Position numbers and translations under genes: made by a program. Shown in pieces: positions 11,336-20,456 of a stretch of DNA of 64,000 bases (positions are counted from its first letter, which is position 1; each line of letters begins with the position of its first letter). This DNA is from Alterisphingorhabdus sp051668705 (GTDB lineage Bacteria > Pseudomonadota > Alphaproteobacteria > Sphingomonadales > Sphingomonadaceae): positions 2,666,001-2,730,000 of the forward strand of contig NZ_CP196351.1 in assembly GCF_051668705.1 (NCBI RefSeq). The letters are read 5' to 3'. Under the pieces are notes generated by a model. The model searched no databases and was not told where the DNA came from. It saw only the letters and a program-made list of their open reading frames with translations.

Positions 11336-13627
11336 CTAGGGTATTTGAAAATATAATGTGGCTGGTTTTGATGTCGCATATGTGCCCAATTGGCGTATAA
11401 TGGCGACGATAGTCTCGCCGGAAGATGCCAAAATATCTTGATCTTCAGCGGATAGGCTAAGTAATGACTGATCAGTTTCGAATGATAAAAACGGCGGCCC
11501 GGAAGTTATAATGTCTGCTCCTAAAGCATGATCGATTGCCGATGCTTGCCAGAAGCCAATACTATACGCCTCTCTCTCTTCAACCAGCGGCATGTCTACG
11601 CCGTCACTCCACAGAAACGGGATGCGGCTTCGCCTCACCCATCTCAGCTGCGATATATAAACCGGCTGCCCACTTTGGGTGTTACTGGAGGGAGGACGAA
11701 TCTGCCAACACAGATGCACAGGGGGCAATGGACGCAGTGCTCTTATCATTGACGTTTGCGCGAAGGACAAGTTTGAAATCCCGCGAGAAACAAGCGCGTA
11801 ATCTCCCGTCTGGCGAAGTATATTCCCACTCGCAGGAACGTATGCAACATTGTGATTGAGCAATAAGCAGCGCGTCCCAGCTTCATGACCATTTTCAGCG
11901 CCCAAGCCATCCCCCAATGCTCGGTATAAACCGGAGAGGCGATATTGACCTTCGCCCAGATACTCAGCGCGTTCAAACTGTATAACTTCATCGCCCAGCA
12001 GCAGCATATTGTCGCCACTAGCCAAACCGTCTTGATCAATATTTGCCAAAAATGGATCAGCGCCTTCAAATGCAATAATCAGATGTTCGTTATAATCGCG
12101 CATAATGCCCGTTGCTGGTGAAACACCATTAAGCAAGGTACCATAATCAGCTTGCGCTTGAACTGGCCCTATAAAGTCTAGCAGGCCACCATCTGCGGTG
12201 GCCCGGTAAAGCGCGCCGCCACGCCATATAGATGCGCCAGATGTATCAGAACCAGCGATATCTTCGCGCACTGTAGCAGCCAGATTTACTGCATTAGGGG
12301 AAAGTTCTGCCGTTGCTGGCAGATCGAAAATATCTAGTACGCCGGCAATGGCAATCTGGTCAGGGGCTGATAGGCTACGGCCCGCCTCTGCTTGGGCAGG
12401 CGCAGTGTCTTTGCCAGATTCATCGCGGATCAGTTCCAGAGAAACACCTTCAACACTGAAACGCCATTGATCGATTCGCCAAAGCCCAGCCTCAGTTTCG
12501 ATACGGATTGTCCGACCCGGCCGCAGCATCGGATCAAGCCGCGCCATATGCAGTGTCCGTTCCCGATCTTGATATTGGCTGTAGCGATAGAGGCGCTGAG
12601 TAATATTTTGTGCGTTACTGGCTGTAAGAGCCGCTGGCATATCAAAAATAGCTGGCGCGCGCCCAATATTCCCGTTGAGTGAACGGCGGATACCCGCCTG
12701 ATAATCGCGTTCAGGCTCATAATATCGCAGCTGGATTTGCTGCGCACGTGCATGTGGCCGCATCCGTTGCTCAGCTGGAGTGCCGCTATCTCCCTCTTGA
12801 TGGATAATATCCGCATCCCGAACCGTTAAAATGTCATCGGCGGGAATCAAGTCGCGGCGCGTTAGCCGCAACCCATCCATGGTCCAATCAATATGATGCG
12901 GAAAGCTTGTAGCCATTTCATCCAGCACTTGCACCTGACGATCTGCCTGAGCAGAGTAACCCAGTATCTCTGCGGGTTGTTTCGGACTATTTGAGTCTAG
13001 ATGTGCAAAGTCTGCAAATATATCGCTTGGCGAAAGCGGTGCTGCATCTGCTTCAACTTCGAACGTCAGGGACGGAATACGATTGCCAAAATCCGTCAGA
13101 TCCAGTTCTTCAAAGACACAATATGCCAACCCGCGATAACCCAGAGCAGCGTCTTCGCCTTCCATTGCCGCAATGAGAGGATCGGGGTCTTGGTCGCCAT
13201 GGCCATTGTAAAAACGAAAGCCGGTATTGGTTTTGAAATCACCAGCCTCTCCGCGCAGCAAATTGCCTTCGGCCCAAATTCTTTTGACGTTTTTTAGTGG
13301 CCGACTCGATAAAACCACAGCCATGGAAACACCATAAGAAAACTGGACTGTGCCCGGCCTGCCCTTGCCGCCACCTTGCCTTTCCCGGCTTTCAATAAGA
13401 TCGGTTGCCCAGATCACAGTGCCCGCCACCCGCATGCGGCCATATATGCGCGGTACCAAAGAACCATATTGCGATGTTTGGACAGCAAGATCGGTTAAAC
13501 GCGGCCCCTCGCGATCATTGCTGCCGAAAAGAACACCATCAACCTGCCGCCCTATAATCGCGCCAATTGCGCCGCCAATAGGCCCGCCTACGGCTGTTCC
13601 CACAGCAGTTAATACCAATGTTGCCAT
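11336..13627 (-). CDS. GTA tail hub / host-specificity protein (gp15-like, short form)
   Basis: 763 residues. The N-terminus has a glycine-rich hydrophobic segment (GTAVGGPIGGAIGAIIG) then the conserved tail-protein block REGPRLTDLAVQTSQYGSLVPRIYG, split by gaps in the family but intact here. This is followed by a phage-tail_3-type region and a beta-rich C-terminal part. The R. capsulatus gp15 is much longer (about 1300 residues) and carries a GTA TIM-barrel-like domain, which is missing here. It probably forms the central baseplate hub and tail tip. It follows g14 by 55 bases. Confidence 0.87.
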   Translation of the reverse strand: MATLVLTAVGTAVGGPIGGAIGAIIGRQVDGVLFGSNDREGPRLTDLAVQTSQYGSLVPRIYGRMRVAGTVIWATDLIESRERQGGGKGRPGTVQFSYGVSMAVVLSSRPLKNVKRIWAEGNLLRGEAGDFKTNTGFRFYNGHGDQDPDPLIAAMEGEDAALGYRGLAYCVFEELDLTDFGNRIPSLTFEVEADAAPLSPSDIFADFAHLDSNSPKQPAEILGYSAQADRQVQVLDEMATSFPHHIDWTMDGLRLTRRDLIPADDILTVRDADIIHQEGDSGTPAEQRMRPHARAQQIQLRYYEPERDYQAGIRRSLNGNIGRAPAIFDMPAALTASNAQNITQRLYRYSQYQDRERTLHMARLDPMLRPGRTIRIETEAGLWRIDQWRFSVEGVSLELIRDESGKDTAPAQAEAGRSLSAPDQIAIAGVLDIFDLPATAELSPNAVNLAATVREDIAGSDTSGASIWRGGALYRATADGGLLDFIGPVQAQADYGTLLNGVSPATGIMRDYNEHLIIAFEGADPFLANIDQDGLASGDNMLLLGDEVIQFERAEYLGEGQYRLSGLYRALGDGLGAENGHEAGTRCLLLNHNVAYVPASGNILRQTGDYALVSRGISNLSFAQTSMIRALRPLPPVHLCWQIRPPSSNTQSGQPVYISQLRWVRRSRIPFLWSDGVDMPLVEEREAYSIGFWQASAIDHALGADIITSGPPFLSFETDQSLLSLSAEDQDILASSGETIVAIIRQLGTYATSKPATLYFQIP

Positions 13628-13682
13628 ATCAATATCCTTATTTTGTATCCGGCAGACTGGTTATCTTTGCACTCATTGCGCT

Positions 13683-14126
13683 TTATTTGGCAGCAAGCCG
13701 CCAGCGGATCTGTACTGGCCATGGGCTCAAACTGGTGGTCAGCAGAGTCTTACGGCATCCCAGATGCGCATGGACGAAACCAGTTGGCACCTTGACCAGC
13801 AAATGGGATTGGCCAGCGGCTGGAGCGACCAAGACAATATCACCTGATTGTCCATTATCGTCCTTACCCAGTCGCAAAAGACCCGCGGACTGCGCCCATA
13901 GCAAAACCGTGGACTGTCCTGGCCCACGCAAGCTGTACGTGTCTGGCGGCGCCGGGACATCGCGGACTGATCGCAAAGCGTGAAGAGCCACGCCGACGCA
14001 ATCCAACCCCTTATGTAAGCAGCGCCCATGTAATCTAAATGGACTGCCTATGCATTGCTTGGCGGCCTCGGCTATTTGTTCGCCTTGCTGGACAGAAACC
14101 ATCGCCAGCAATTCATACTCCGCCAT
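13683..14126 (-). CDS. GTA NlpC/P60 family peptidase (gp14-like)
   Basis: 147 residues. The catalytic cysteine lies in KGLDCVGVAL (about residue 42) and the histidine in GFVHAHLG (about 119), as in NlpC/P60 cell-wall peptidases. In GTAs this tail-associated enzyme is thought to cleave recipient peptidoglycan during DNA entry. Its ATG overlaps the preceding stop as TAATG, so it is translationally coupled to g13. An internal ATG at 14102 is an alternative start. Confidence 0.88.
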   Translation of the reverse strand: MAEYELLAMVSVQQGEQIAEAAKQCIGSPFRLHGRCLHKGLDCVGVALHALRSVRDVPAPPDTYSLRGPGQSTVLLWAQSAGLLRLGKDDNGQSGDIVLVAPAAGQSHLLVKVPTGFVHAHLGCRKTLLTTSLSPWPVQIRWRLAAK

Positions 14127-14944
14127 TAATTAGGGAACCGTGTCAGCAAGTCATTACCGGGCAAGTGCGGTTCACCCCGGAAGTTGATAACATTGGCATA
14201 ACGGTTCTGACAGGTGGCCAAAGTCTTGTCGCAACCCTGTGTCAGACGTGCCTTATCACCCGGCATGATAGAAAAATATGGTGAGGGCAGCAGGCAAAGA
14301 CCAGCACCGTCAAAGGATATTACACGCTGTGAAAGACCTCTATTTGCACCAGATACCCAATGCACATCACCTTCAACGAAATTTTGTGCGATATTCGCGT
14401 CAATCCCTGCAAAACTAATAGCCGCATTGGCATCATCCACTGTTGTAACGGCTGCTAATCTGCGGAAACGCGATCTGGATAATCCACATGCACGATCACC
14501 AAATTCCGCCCGGCATGATGGCGATGTGCGGGGACATAATGCCTGATTTAGAACATTCTTGCCACTAAGCAGCTCGACCTGAAAACTGTCTTCCCGCCGG
14601 ATAATTTCCCCAAATTGGGCTTCTAAAATCCAATCGGGTTGACGATCGGCATCTTGCCAATCTGCTATGCCAATAGCCATGCGGGCGCTGTCCCACCGAC
14701 CAGCAGCCAGATCATCTTCATCAATGGCGTCACTGCTCAGAACACCCTCAATATCCATGGTTTCAGCTTCAGGGTTTCCATGCAGTTCGATAGCGGATGG
14801 CCGCATTCCCGGCGCTGCGCGATATTGTATATTGCCGCGCCATACATCGCGATCATGCGCAGCAAACCCCAGTGTCACGCCATCTGCACGCTCCAGTCGC
14901 CAAAGCATGATCGCACTGTCCAGTTCTGTAGCAAACCAGCTCAT
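14126..14944 (-). CDS. GTA distal tail protein, DUF2163 family (gp13-like)
   Basis: 272 residues, usual family length. The N-terminus LWRLERADGVTLGFAAHDRD and the C-terminal cysteine-containing part (CDKTLATCQNRYANVINFRG and CRAEFGDRACGLSR) are characteristic of DUF2163/TIGR02218 tail proteins. In the R. capsulatus GTA the equivalent is a baseplate hub component that binds an iron-sulfur cluster; the several cysteines here agree with that. The start overlaps the stop of the DUF2460 gene by four bases (ATGA). Confidence 0.9.
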   Translation of the reverse strand: MSWFATELDSAIMLWRLERADGVTLGFAAHDRDVWRGNIQYRAAPGMRPSAIELHGNPEAETMDIEGVLSSDAIDEDDLAAGRWDSARMAIGIADWQDADRQPDWILEAQFGEIIRREDSFQVELLSGKNVLNQALCPRTSPSCRAEFGDRACGLSRSRFRRLAAVTTVDDANAAISFAGIDANIAQNFVEGDVHWVSGANRGLSQRVISFDGAGLCLLPSPYFSIMPGDKARLTQGCDKTLATCQNRYANVINFRGEPHLPGNDLLTRFPN

Positions 14945-17304
14945 GCCGCAATTGGTCCTGTCTCTTGATCGCTATCTGCTTGGCGCACTTCAACCAAGAC
15001 TATGCTGGTTGCTTCTCCAGCGGCAAAGGTCGCAGCGTTAATCGCCAAACTGTCTTCGGCAAAGCGTACCGGTACATCAAAAACATAATGCGCTCGTAAT
15101 ATAGCGCCTTCAGGCGGCGGTGTATCGAAAGCAACAACCCCGCCAGCCAACAGCATCCAACCGGATACATCCTCTCCATCCATGCTGATTGCCACCTGAT
15201 CGGCAACAGGATGCGTGATTCTGCGTATTTGTGGATCGTCGACAGGGCCATAATGTTTGACCAGTTGGAAATTGCTACGCTCGCCATTGCCTATGCCGAG
15301 CGGTTGATCCGCGGCGCCATTATCGGGCCCGCTATCGAACTGACGCGAATCATAATCGAAAGGATCACGCAGCCTAAATGCTCTGGCTGGTCCGCGCCGC
15401 GCTCTGTAGAATGCCATTAAAGTCGCCAGATCGCGTTCAGACCTTAATGCTGGCCCAACATCAAAGCGCATCAAGGCATCGCTCCATCGGCTGTTGCGCC
15501 GCTCATGCCCCCCGGATGTTGTTAAAATCTGTGTTGAAAATCGCGCTTCCGCCAAAACTTCCTGACTAAGCGCGAGGGGAAAACGAACATCGTCAAAGGC
15601 CTGCATTTCAGAAGCTCCCATATCAGGAAAATAGGTAAGGCCATCGCGCGCAACCTGCGGCAATGCCCAGAAAAACACCGTCGGGATCATGCGAGACCGC
15701 GCCTCTTCAGCGGCCTCAACAATGGGCCGCCACTCGCCCCGATCTTCGGGCCGCAAGACAAAGCCTGCGAAATAATGCTGTTCATGCAGCGGATAGCCCA
15801 AGCGGTCTGCGACAAGCGATAAAGCGCGAGCACGCGCACCCGTTTGCCGCGCCACGGCCCAATCATAGTCTTCCAACTGCAACACATCAAAAGCAGGTCG
15901 CGCCCATCCGACAGGGATATTGGCCCGCAAAACATCCGGTGCATTGGGGTCCGCAATGGTCGGCAGATAGATCAATATGCTGAGTTCCACATCGGCCGCA
16001 CCCAGATGACTACGTACCGCTTCGCCTAGATCAGCTGTTGATTGCGCCAATAGTTCACCCGCACGATCCAAAAGTGCCTTTTGCGCGGCGTCCATAGGTT
16101 GGAATATCGTATCAATAGAGACCAGCAAATCGCCAAAAGCTGACCGCGCAGCATCGTCATACAAACAGATACGGCCATCAAAGGTCACCCACCACCATGG
16201 CTCGCCAATTTGAAAACGGACCGGCAGGCCATTATCATGCAGCAGTTGCGCAAATTCGCACCCTACAGCCTGCAGATACTCCATCGCTCCGCTATGCACT
16301 GGGCTGAGCAAGGCGGATGGTGGCACCCAGCCTGTAAGCGCGGGGTCGCCATTTTCTGCCCGCTGCTTCCAATCATCAAAACAATGGGCATCGAAAAGCT
16401 CATATGACAGAGAGAATATCAGGCTATGGCCAGCCGCTTTTGCTCTTTGGGCAAAATCCTTGTGCCATTGTCGGCAAGGCTGGTTCAAAGCATTGTCACC
16501 CACGGCAACAAACAGCCCGTTACCTGAGGGCGCAAGCTCAAAATAATGGCTCATACCAACATAATGATTGATGGTTTCGCCATAACCCAAATGGCCAATC
16601 GCGCGCAAAAGACGTTCGGGCGTTTGATTGAAGCTATCATCATAGGCCGTAGCCATGCACAGGCCCGTATCCGGCAGCATGGCATCGCCAATATCCAGCA
16701 TTGCGCGTTCACCCGCACAGACAATATCGCTAATCTCGACCCATGCTTCTACGCCAGATACAAAGGAGGTGCCGCTGCCGGTAAATTGCGGCGGCACCAG
16801 AGAGATAAACATGCGATCTATGTCATGTGCATAGACACGGTCAGCCTCTGCAGGCAACAGAAAGCCGCCATCCAGCTGTTCAAAGTTAAGCGTGATCCGT
16901 GCATCTTCGGGGCTGCCCTGGGCATAATTCCACAACCGCACAAACCAACTGCGCGGCGCGCCATTTGCATCACGACCTTCTATAGTCAGTGTAGGGCCAT
17001 TAACCGCATTGAGCGGCATTATACCGTGCGAACGCCAATGAAAGCTGAGGCTGCTATGGCTATAATCACGGTCTGTGTCATAAGCCAGCAGCGGGTGATC
17101 AAGTATATCCTCACTCTCCCAAATCAGACCGGCAAGCGCGGCATCATCATAAAATACAGCATCAATACGTAAGGCATCTGTCGCCGTTGTGATGACCGAG
17201 GCCATCATTGGTCGCGGGAAATTGACGGTCCAGAAACGCGGATCAAAGCGCTGGATAATGTCACTATCCTGCCCATTACGGCGCTCTGCCAACCAAAAAG
17301 GCAT
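14941..17304 (-). CDS. GTA tail protein with C-terminal DUF2460 and a long N-terminal extension (gp12-like)
   Basis: 787 residues. Residues 567-787 are a standard DUF2460 domain (starting MQAFDDVRFPLALSQEV, with NSRWSDALMRFDVG and FYRARRGPARAFRLRDPFDY), equal to the whole ~210-residue gp12 of R. capsulatus. The preceding 566 residues are extra. They begin with a beta-rich region and continue with a segment reading like a glycoside-hydrolase-type barrel: WHKDFAQRAKAAGHSLIFSL, split after strand elements, then FQIGEPWWWVTFDG with a Glu after a strand. The extension may replace the TIM-barrel domain absent from the hub protein. Start ATG at 17304 has GAGGAGA upstream. Confidence 0.85.
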   Translation of the reverse strand: MPFWLAERRNGQDSDIIQRFDPRFWTVNFPRPMMASVITTATDALRIDAVFYDDAALAGLIWESEDILDHPLLAYDTDRDYSHSSLSFHWRSHGIMPLNAVNGPTLTIEGRDANGAPRSWFVRLWNYAQGSPEDARITLNFEQLDGGFLLPAEADRVYAHDIDRMFISLVPPQFTGSGTSFVSGVEAWVEISDIVCAGERAMLDIGDAMLPDTGLCMATAYDDSFNQTPERLLRAIGHLGYGETINHYVGMSHYFELAPSGNGLFVAVGDNALNQPCRQWHKDFAQRAKAAGHSLIFSLSYELFDAHCFDDWKQRAENGDPALTGWVPPSALLSPVHSGAMEYLQAVGCEFAQLLHDNGLPVRFQIGEPWWWVTFDGRICLYDDAARSAFGDLLVSIDTIFQPMDAAQKALLDRAGELLAQSTADLGEAVRSHLGAADVELSILIYLPTIADPNAPDVLRANIPVGWARPAFDVLQLEDYDWAVARQTGARARALSLVADRLGYPLHEQHYFAGFVLRPEDRGEWRPIVEAAEEARSRMIPTVFFWALPQVARDGLTYFPDMGASEMQAFDDVRFPLALSQEVLAEARFSTQILTTSGGHERRNSRWSDALMRFDVGPALRSERDLATLMAFYRARRGPARAFRLRDPFDYDSRQFDSGPDNGAADQPLGIGNGERSNFQLVKHYGPVDDPQIRRITHPVADQVAISMDGEDVSGWMLLAGGVVAFDTPPPEGAILRAHYVFDVPVRFAEDSLAINAATFAAGEATSIVLVEVRQADSDQETGPIAA

Positions 17305-17382
17305 ATGCGTCTCCTCTTATTTTCGGGGTTTCTGGCAATTTAGCAGATCCATCAGACCAGCAGGCAGCCAGTCTGCAAAGAC

Positions 17383-17964
17383 CTAGCTGCGGTTGCGCCT
17401 TAAGGCTGAGCTGACACTGCGGGCAATTTGTCGTGACGATCGTTGCAGAGCCTCGCTATCGCGCAAGCCGCCATTGCTATTAACGGTGATCGATAGCTGC
17501 ATTGCGCCGCGTGAAGCTGGCTCGAGCGGTACGATATTGCCGCTGCTGGTTGGGACAAAAACCTCCGGCCCATTCTCTCCTACGGCAAAGGCTCTGCCAG
17601 GGGAGACTGGCCCGCCTGTTGCTCGGCCGGGCAATCCCAAAAGAGAACCGATAAGTCCTGCATCAAATTGGCCGCCGCTTTGGCCGGATTGACCAGACGT
17701 GAACCCAATGCTCTGCAAACCCGCTGCGATGGCAGCATCTGCAATATCATCCAATGCGTTCAAGGCCGTGGCGCGCAAATCATCAAAATCCAGCGAGCCG
17801 CGCCTTACAGCACTTAACAATCCCTGCTCTAATGCCCGTCCAGCACGGCCAAAACCATCGCCCAGCGCATTATCCAAAGCACCACGCATCGCATCAACAT
17901 CACGCGAAAAACTTTGCGTATCCGCGCGCACTGCGACCACCAACTCTTCGACTACATCATCCAT
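17383..17964 (-). CDS. GTA tail tape-measure protein (gp11-like)
   Basis: 193 residues, short as in other GTAs with short tails. The N-terminal half is helical with FSRDVDAMRGALDNALGDGF, followed by a Gly-rich segment and the block ATGGPVSPGRAFAVGENGPE, which is typical of phage tape-measure C-termini. It sets tail length and is ejected during DNA delivery in related phages. The start overlaps the g10.1 stop by eight bases. It is followed by a 78-bp gap before the DUF2460 gene. Confidence 0.85.
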   Translation of the reverse strand: MDDVVEELVVAVRADTQSFSRDVDAMRGALDNALGDGFGRAGRALEQGLLSAVRRGSLDFDDLRATALNALDDIADAAIAAGLQSIGFTSGQSGQSGGQFDAGLIGSLLGLPGRATGGPVSPGRAFAVGENGPEVFVPTSSGNIVPLEPASRGAMQLSITVNSNGGLRDSEALQRSSRQIARSVSSALRRNRS

Positions 17965-18184
17965 CAGGAAATTCCTTTAGCAAGCTATTAATGGTGTCTT
18001 CGGCGATATTGCTGTCCGGTTTTCTGGGGGTCAAACCAAGCATTGCGCAGAGCTCAACAGGCGTGGCCTGCCAGAAATCATCAGGCCGCCAACCCAGATT
18101 GCGGCCAGCCAAGCCCGCCAGTGCCAAAGCATTGTCTGAAAAGCATTGGCGGTTGGCCGCATCTTGTTTCGCGCCGCCAGTCAT
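17957..18184 (-). CDS. GTA tail assembly chaperone (gp10.1-like)
   Basis: 75 residues. The sequence ALALAGLAGRNLGWRPDDFW followed by TPVELCAML matches the small Phage_TAC_6-type chaperone found immediately before the tape-measure gene in GTAs. It would hold the tape-measure protein before tube polymerisation. It is separated from g10 by three bases and overlaps the tape measure by eight. Confidence 0.8.
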   Translation of the reverse strand: MTGGAKQDAANRQCFSDNALALAGLAGRNLGWRPDDFWQATPVELCAMLGLTPRKPDSNIAEDTINSLLKEFPDG

Positions 18185-18187
18185 GGC

Positions 18188-18511
18188 TTATGATCCCGCC
18201 AAAATCTGTTGCAAGATCAAGCGCAGTGTCGGCGTAATATTGGCCAGACCTTGTGAGGCTATTGCCTGACCGACATTGGATTGCGTCAGACCGTCAGGGC
18301 GATGTGCCACACAATGCCAGAACAAAGTCGCCATCTCATCCAGCGTCAACTGGCCCGATGATGCGCGCTCTACCAATGCAAATAACGGCCCCAATTCCTG
18401 CTCTGCGGCAACCAAAGCGGCAAAGCTGGGGCGCAGCAAATAATTCTGACCCTCAATGCTGAGCTGGGCCTCGCCTCTCAGTCGGTTCGCCTGGGTTTCT
18501 ACAGCGCTCAT
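18188..18511 (-). CDS. GTA gp10 family protein (tail chaperone)
   Basis: 107 residues. The pattern RLRGEAQLSIEGQNYLLRPS then FAALVAAEQELGPLFALVER and LFWHCVAHRPDG is the GTA gp10/Phage_TAC_11 family. It is thought to work with gp10.1 as the pair of tail assembly chaperones. Its ATG overlaps the stop of the tail tube gene by four bases. Confidence 0.85.
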   Translation of the reverse strand: MSAVETQANRLRGEAQLSIEGQNYLLRPSFAALVAAEQELGPLFALVERASSGQLTLDEMATLFWHCVAHRPDGLTQSNVGQAIASQGLANITPTLRLILQQILAGS

Positions 18512-18915
18512 AAAGCCGCAACCGCACCGGAACTTTCAAGGCTTAGCGTATAATTGCGCTCTCCATTAAAATCGCCCGAATAGTCGAGACGCGACACCAG
18601 AAAACGACCTTGCATGCGCTCACCGCCTTCAAAACTTAATTCGTAGCTATCAATTGTCCCAGCAAGCGCATGGCCGCGTATCCGCGTTTCTGCCTCGCTG
18701 CCCAGAAAAACACCAGCACCGGAAACGGAGATAGAGCGCACCCCCGCACCTGATAAAAGCTCACGCCAGCCGCCAGAGTCCTTATTGGTAATAACAACAG
18801 CATCGCCATTTATGCTCATCTGCGTGGTGCGTAATCCAGCCACGGTGGAAAATGCCACAGGATCTTCGTCATTGCCAATTTTCAACAAAAAGGCGCTGCC
18901 TTTTTCTGCCGCCAT
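18508..18915 (-). CDS. GTA major tail tube protein (gp9-like, TP901-1 family)
   Basis: 135 residues. The N-terminus MAAEKGSAFLLKIGNDEDP then VAGLRTTQMSINGDAVVITNK, and the central SGAGVRSISVSGAGVF, are the classic TP901-1-type major tail protein pattern. The protein polymerises into the tail tube. Start ATG at 18915 has AAAGGATA seven bases upstream. Confidence 0.92.
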   Translation of the reverse strand: MAAEKGSAFLLKIGNDEDPVAFSTVAGLRTTQMSINGDAVVITNKDSGGWRELLSGAGVRSISVSGAGVFLGSEAETRIRGHALAGTIDSYELSFEGGERMQGRFLVSRLDYSGDFNGERNYTLSLESSGAVAAL

Positions 18916-18935
18916 AATCTTATCCTTTCATAATT

Positions 18936-19346
18936 TTATGATGTCAATTGCGCGACCATGCGGATGCGGTAACGGCCCATTGTGCGCCACCTGGCATCTG
19001 ACCCGCGCAAAATCCGGCGCACCAATGGCTGCAAATTAACGATGCACCAACCAGGCATTTCACTGGGTACTTGATCAAGAACTTGGTCGATAACGCCCAA
19101 AGCCTCTCCAAGCTGTTCATCATCCCGTGCATCATCTTGCAGGCTCAGCACCAATTGCACCTCGCGTCCGGTAAAACCGCCGCCGCTCCAATCCCTTGCT
19201 TCAGCAATAGAGACTGACAATTGCCGGCCCGATGAAGGGCGAGCTGCCGGATCATCAACACGGTCCAAAACAGCGCCAAGCACTGTATGACCAGCCAAGA
19301 AAGTCTGAATATGGCGGCGCAGAGCAATCTCTGGGGCCAGGGTCAT
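18936..19346 (-). CDS. GTA tail terminator, DUF3168 family (gp8-like)
   Basis: 136 residues from the chosen ATG at 19346 (MTLAPEIALRRHIQTFL), which has GGAG nine bases upstream. In-frame ATGs at 19361 and 19379 are alternatives and would overlap or abut the previous gene. The body (VLGAVLDRVDDPA, EARDWSGGGFTGREVQLVLSL in two parts, MGRYRIRMVAQ) fits DUF3168 tail-completion proteins. It caps the tail tube at the head end. Confidence 0.82.
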   Translation of the reverse strand: MTLAPEIALRRHIQTFLAGHTVLGAVLDRVDDPAARPSSGRQLSVSIAEARDWSGGGFTGREVQLVLSLQDDARDDEQLGEALGVIDQVLDQVPSEMPGWCIVNLQPLVRRILRGSDARWRTMGRYRIRMVAQLTS

Positions 19347-19365
19347 GGTTCTGTTCTCCATCGGC

Positions 19366-19599
19366 TTAATCCCGTCCAATCAAATGAAATCGCTCATCAT
19401 CAAAATATCGCCGCGCCACATCACGGCCACGAACTGTCACCTGATTGTTGATCCTATCGCGGTCAACCACTACGCCCAGCGCCAACGCCGATAATTGTGT
19501 AGCGACACCCTCAAGGCGGCTTTGCACGGCCGCATCGGCAAGCTGTGCACTGCGCCGCTCTATGCTGCGGCCAAAGCCTGTGAGATTATTGATCGCCAT
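19366..19599 (-). CDS. small GTA-cluster protein in the head-closure position
   Basis: 77 residues, no family recognised. The sequence has SIERRSAQLADAAVQSRLEG and DRINNQVTVRGRDVARRYFD, in a pattern like a truncated HK97 gp10-type neck protein. It sits between the connector (gap of one base) and the DUF3168 gene, where the R. capsulatus GTA has g7. Position argues for a head-tail joining role; the sequence alone does not prove it. Confidence 0.65.
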   Translation of the reverse strand: MAINNLTGFGRSIERRSAQLADAAVQSRLEGVATQLSALALGVVVDRDRINNQVTVRGRDVARRYFDDERFHLIGRD

Positions 19600-19600
19600 A

Positions 19601-20158
19601 TCATGCCACCCGCAAATGCCGCCAGGGCCGCCACAATGCCGTTACCGCAGCCGGAGGATGGGTCTGTGCATCGCGCGGCTGATTATAAAAATGGGCGGCC
19701 AGCATGATAATTCCCTGACGCAACGCATCCGGCAGATAGGTCCATTGCGATGCCAGTCCGACACTATATTGCGCCACCACATGCTCACCGCCATCCAATA
19801 TCGGCAATGGGCCGAGCAGTGTGACACATGCTTTCTGTCGGTCATCAATATCAATGCGATAGCTGGCTACGGGCAGTGCGGTTTTCATGCCATTAGCAGT
19901 GGTTTTGCTGACAGAAGTGATAGCAATAACCGGCATATAAGCCAGTGACTGCGCAGCATGATGCATGACCAATTTGTGCGTCACTGCCCGCTGCAAAAGA
20001 GCTTTGCCCGTAAAAGCCTCACATAATGAGAATGCAGCACGCAAATATCCGCTAAGCACGGCGTCATCTTGCGATAAGGATAATCCCAGATGCGCTTTGA
20101 GCTCTGCCAATGCCGCCGATGATATAAGCGGAGGCGCTGTTTCCTGTGCGATGGACAT
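19601..20158 (-). CDS. GTA head-tail connector (gp6-like)
   Basis: 185 residues. LAELKAHLGLSLSQDDAVLSGY followed by FSLCEAFTGKALL is the helical start typical of phage gp6-like connectors. The C-terminal LPDALRQGIIMLAAHFYNQP is also characteristic. The connector ring docks under the portal. The start overlaps the previous stop by one base (TAATG). Confidence 0.87.
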   Translation of the reverse strand: MSIAQETAPPLISSAALAELKAHLGLSLSQDDAVLSGYLRAAFSLCEAFTGKALLQRAVTHKLVMHHAAQSLAYMPVIAITSVSKTTANGMKTALPVASYRIDIDDRQKACVTLLGPLPILDGGEHVVAQYSVGLASQWTYLPDALRQGIIMLAAHFYNQPRDAQTHPPAAVTALWRPWRHLRVA

Positions 20159-20439
20159 TATCGTGCCTCCACTCTGATCGTGATGGTCCGCTCATCTGCA
20201 ATGCCGGAATTGAGCGTGACACGGTTTGTCAGCGTATAGACATGCCCGGCAATACCGCCGGAGACGATCACAAACGCACGCGCCGGATCATGACCGCTAT
20301 CGACGACTTCCAACCCGCCACTTTCATGCGGATCGATATGCCAACTGCTTGTAGAGAGTGACTCTTGGCCCAGATATTCTGCCGCCCAGTCCATGTGATA
20401 ATCGAGCCGCGATTGCGGATCTTTGAGGTAATAACCCAT
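20158..20439 (-). CDS. small phage-type structural protein in the GTA cluster
   Basis: 93 residues from the ATG at 20439, which has AGGA at a suitable distance. Sequence MGYYLKDPQSRLDYHMDW then AAEYLGQESLSTSSWHI and GGIAGHVYTLTNRVTLNSG resembles small proteins in phage and GTA clusters with one immunoglobulin-like beta domain. Not present by this name in the R. capsulatus cluster. Function unknown; a minor capsid or neck decoration is possible. Confidence 0.75.
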   Translation of the reverse strand: MGYYLKDPQSRLDYHMDWAAEYLGQESLSTSSWHIDPHESGGLEVVDSGHDPARAFVIVSGGIAGHVYTLTNRVTLNSGIADERTITIRVEAR

Positions 20440-20456
20440 ATTTACAAATCCTGTAA

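Noticed and set aside
16546..17172. 208-codon plus-strand ORF
   Set aside because: Antisense shadow of the DUF2460 gene with no family features.
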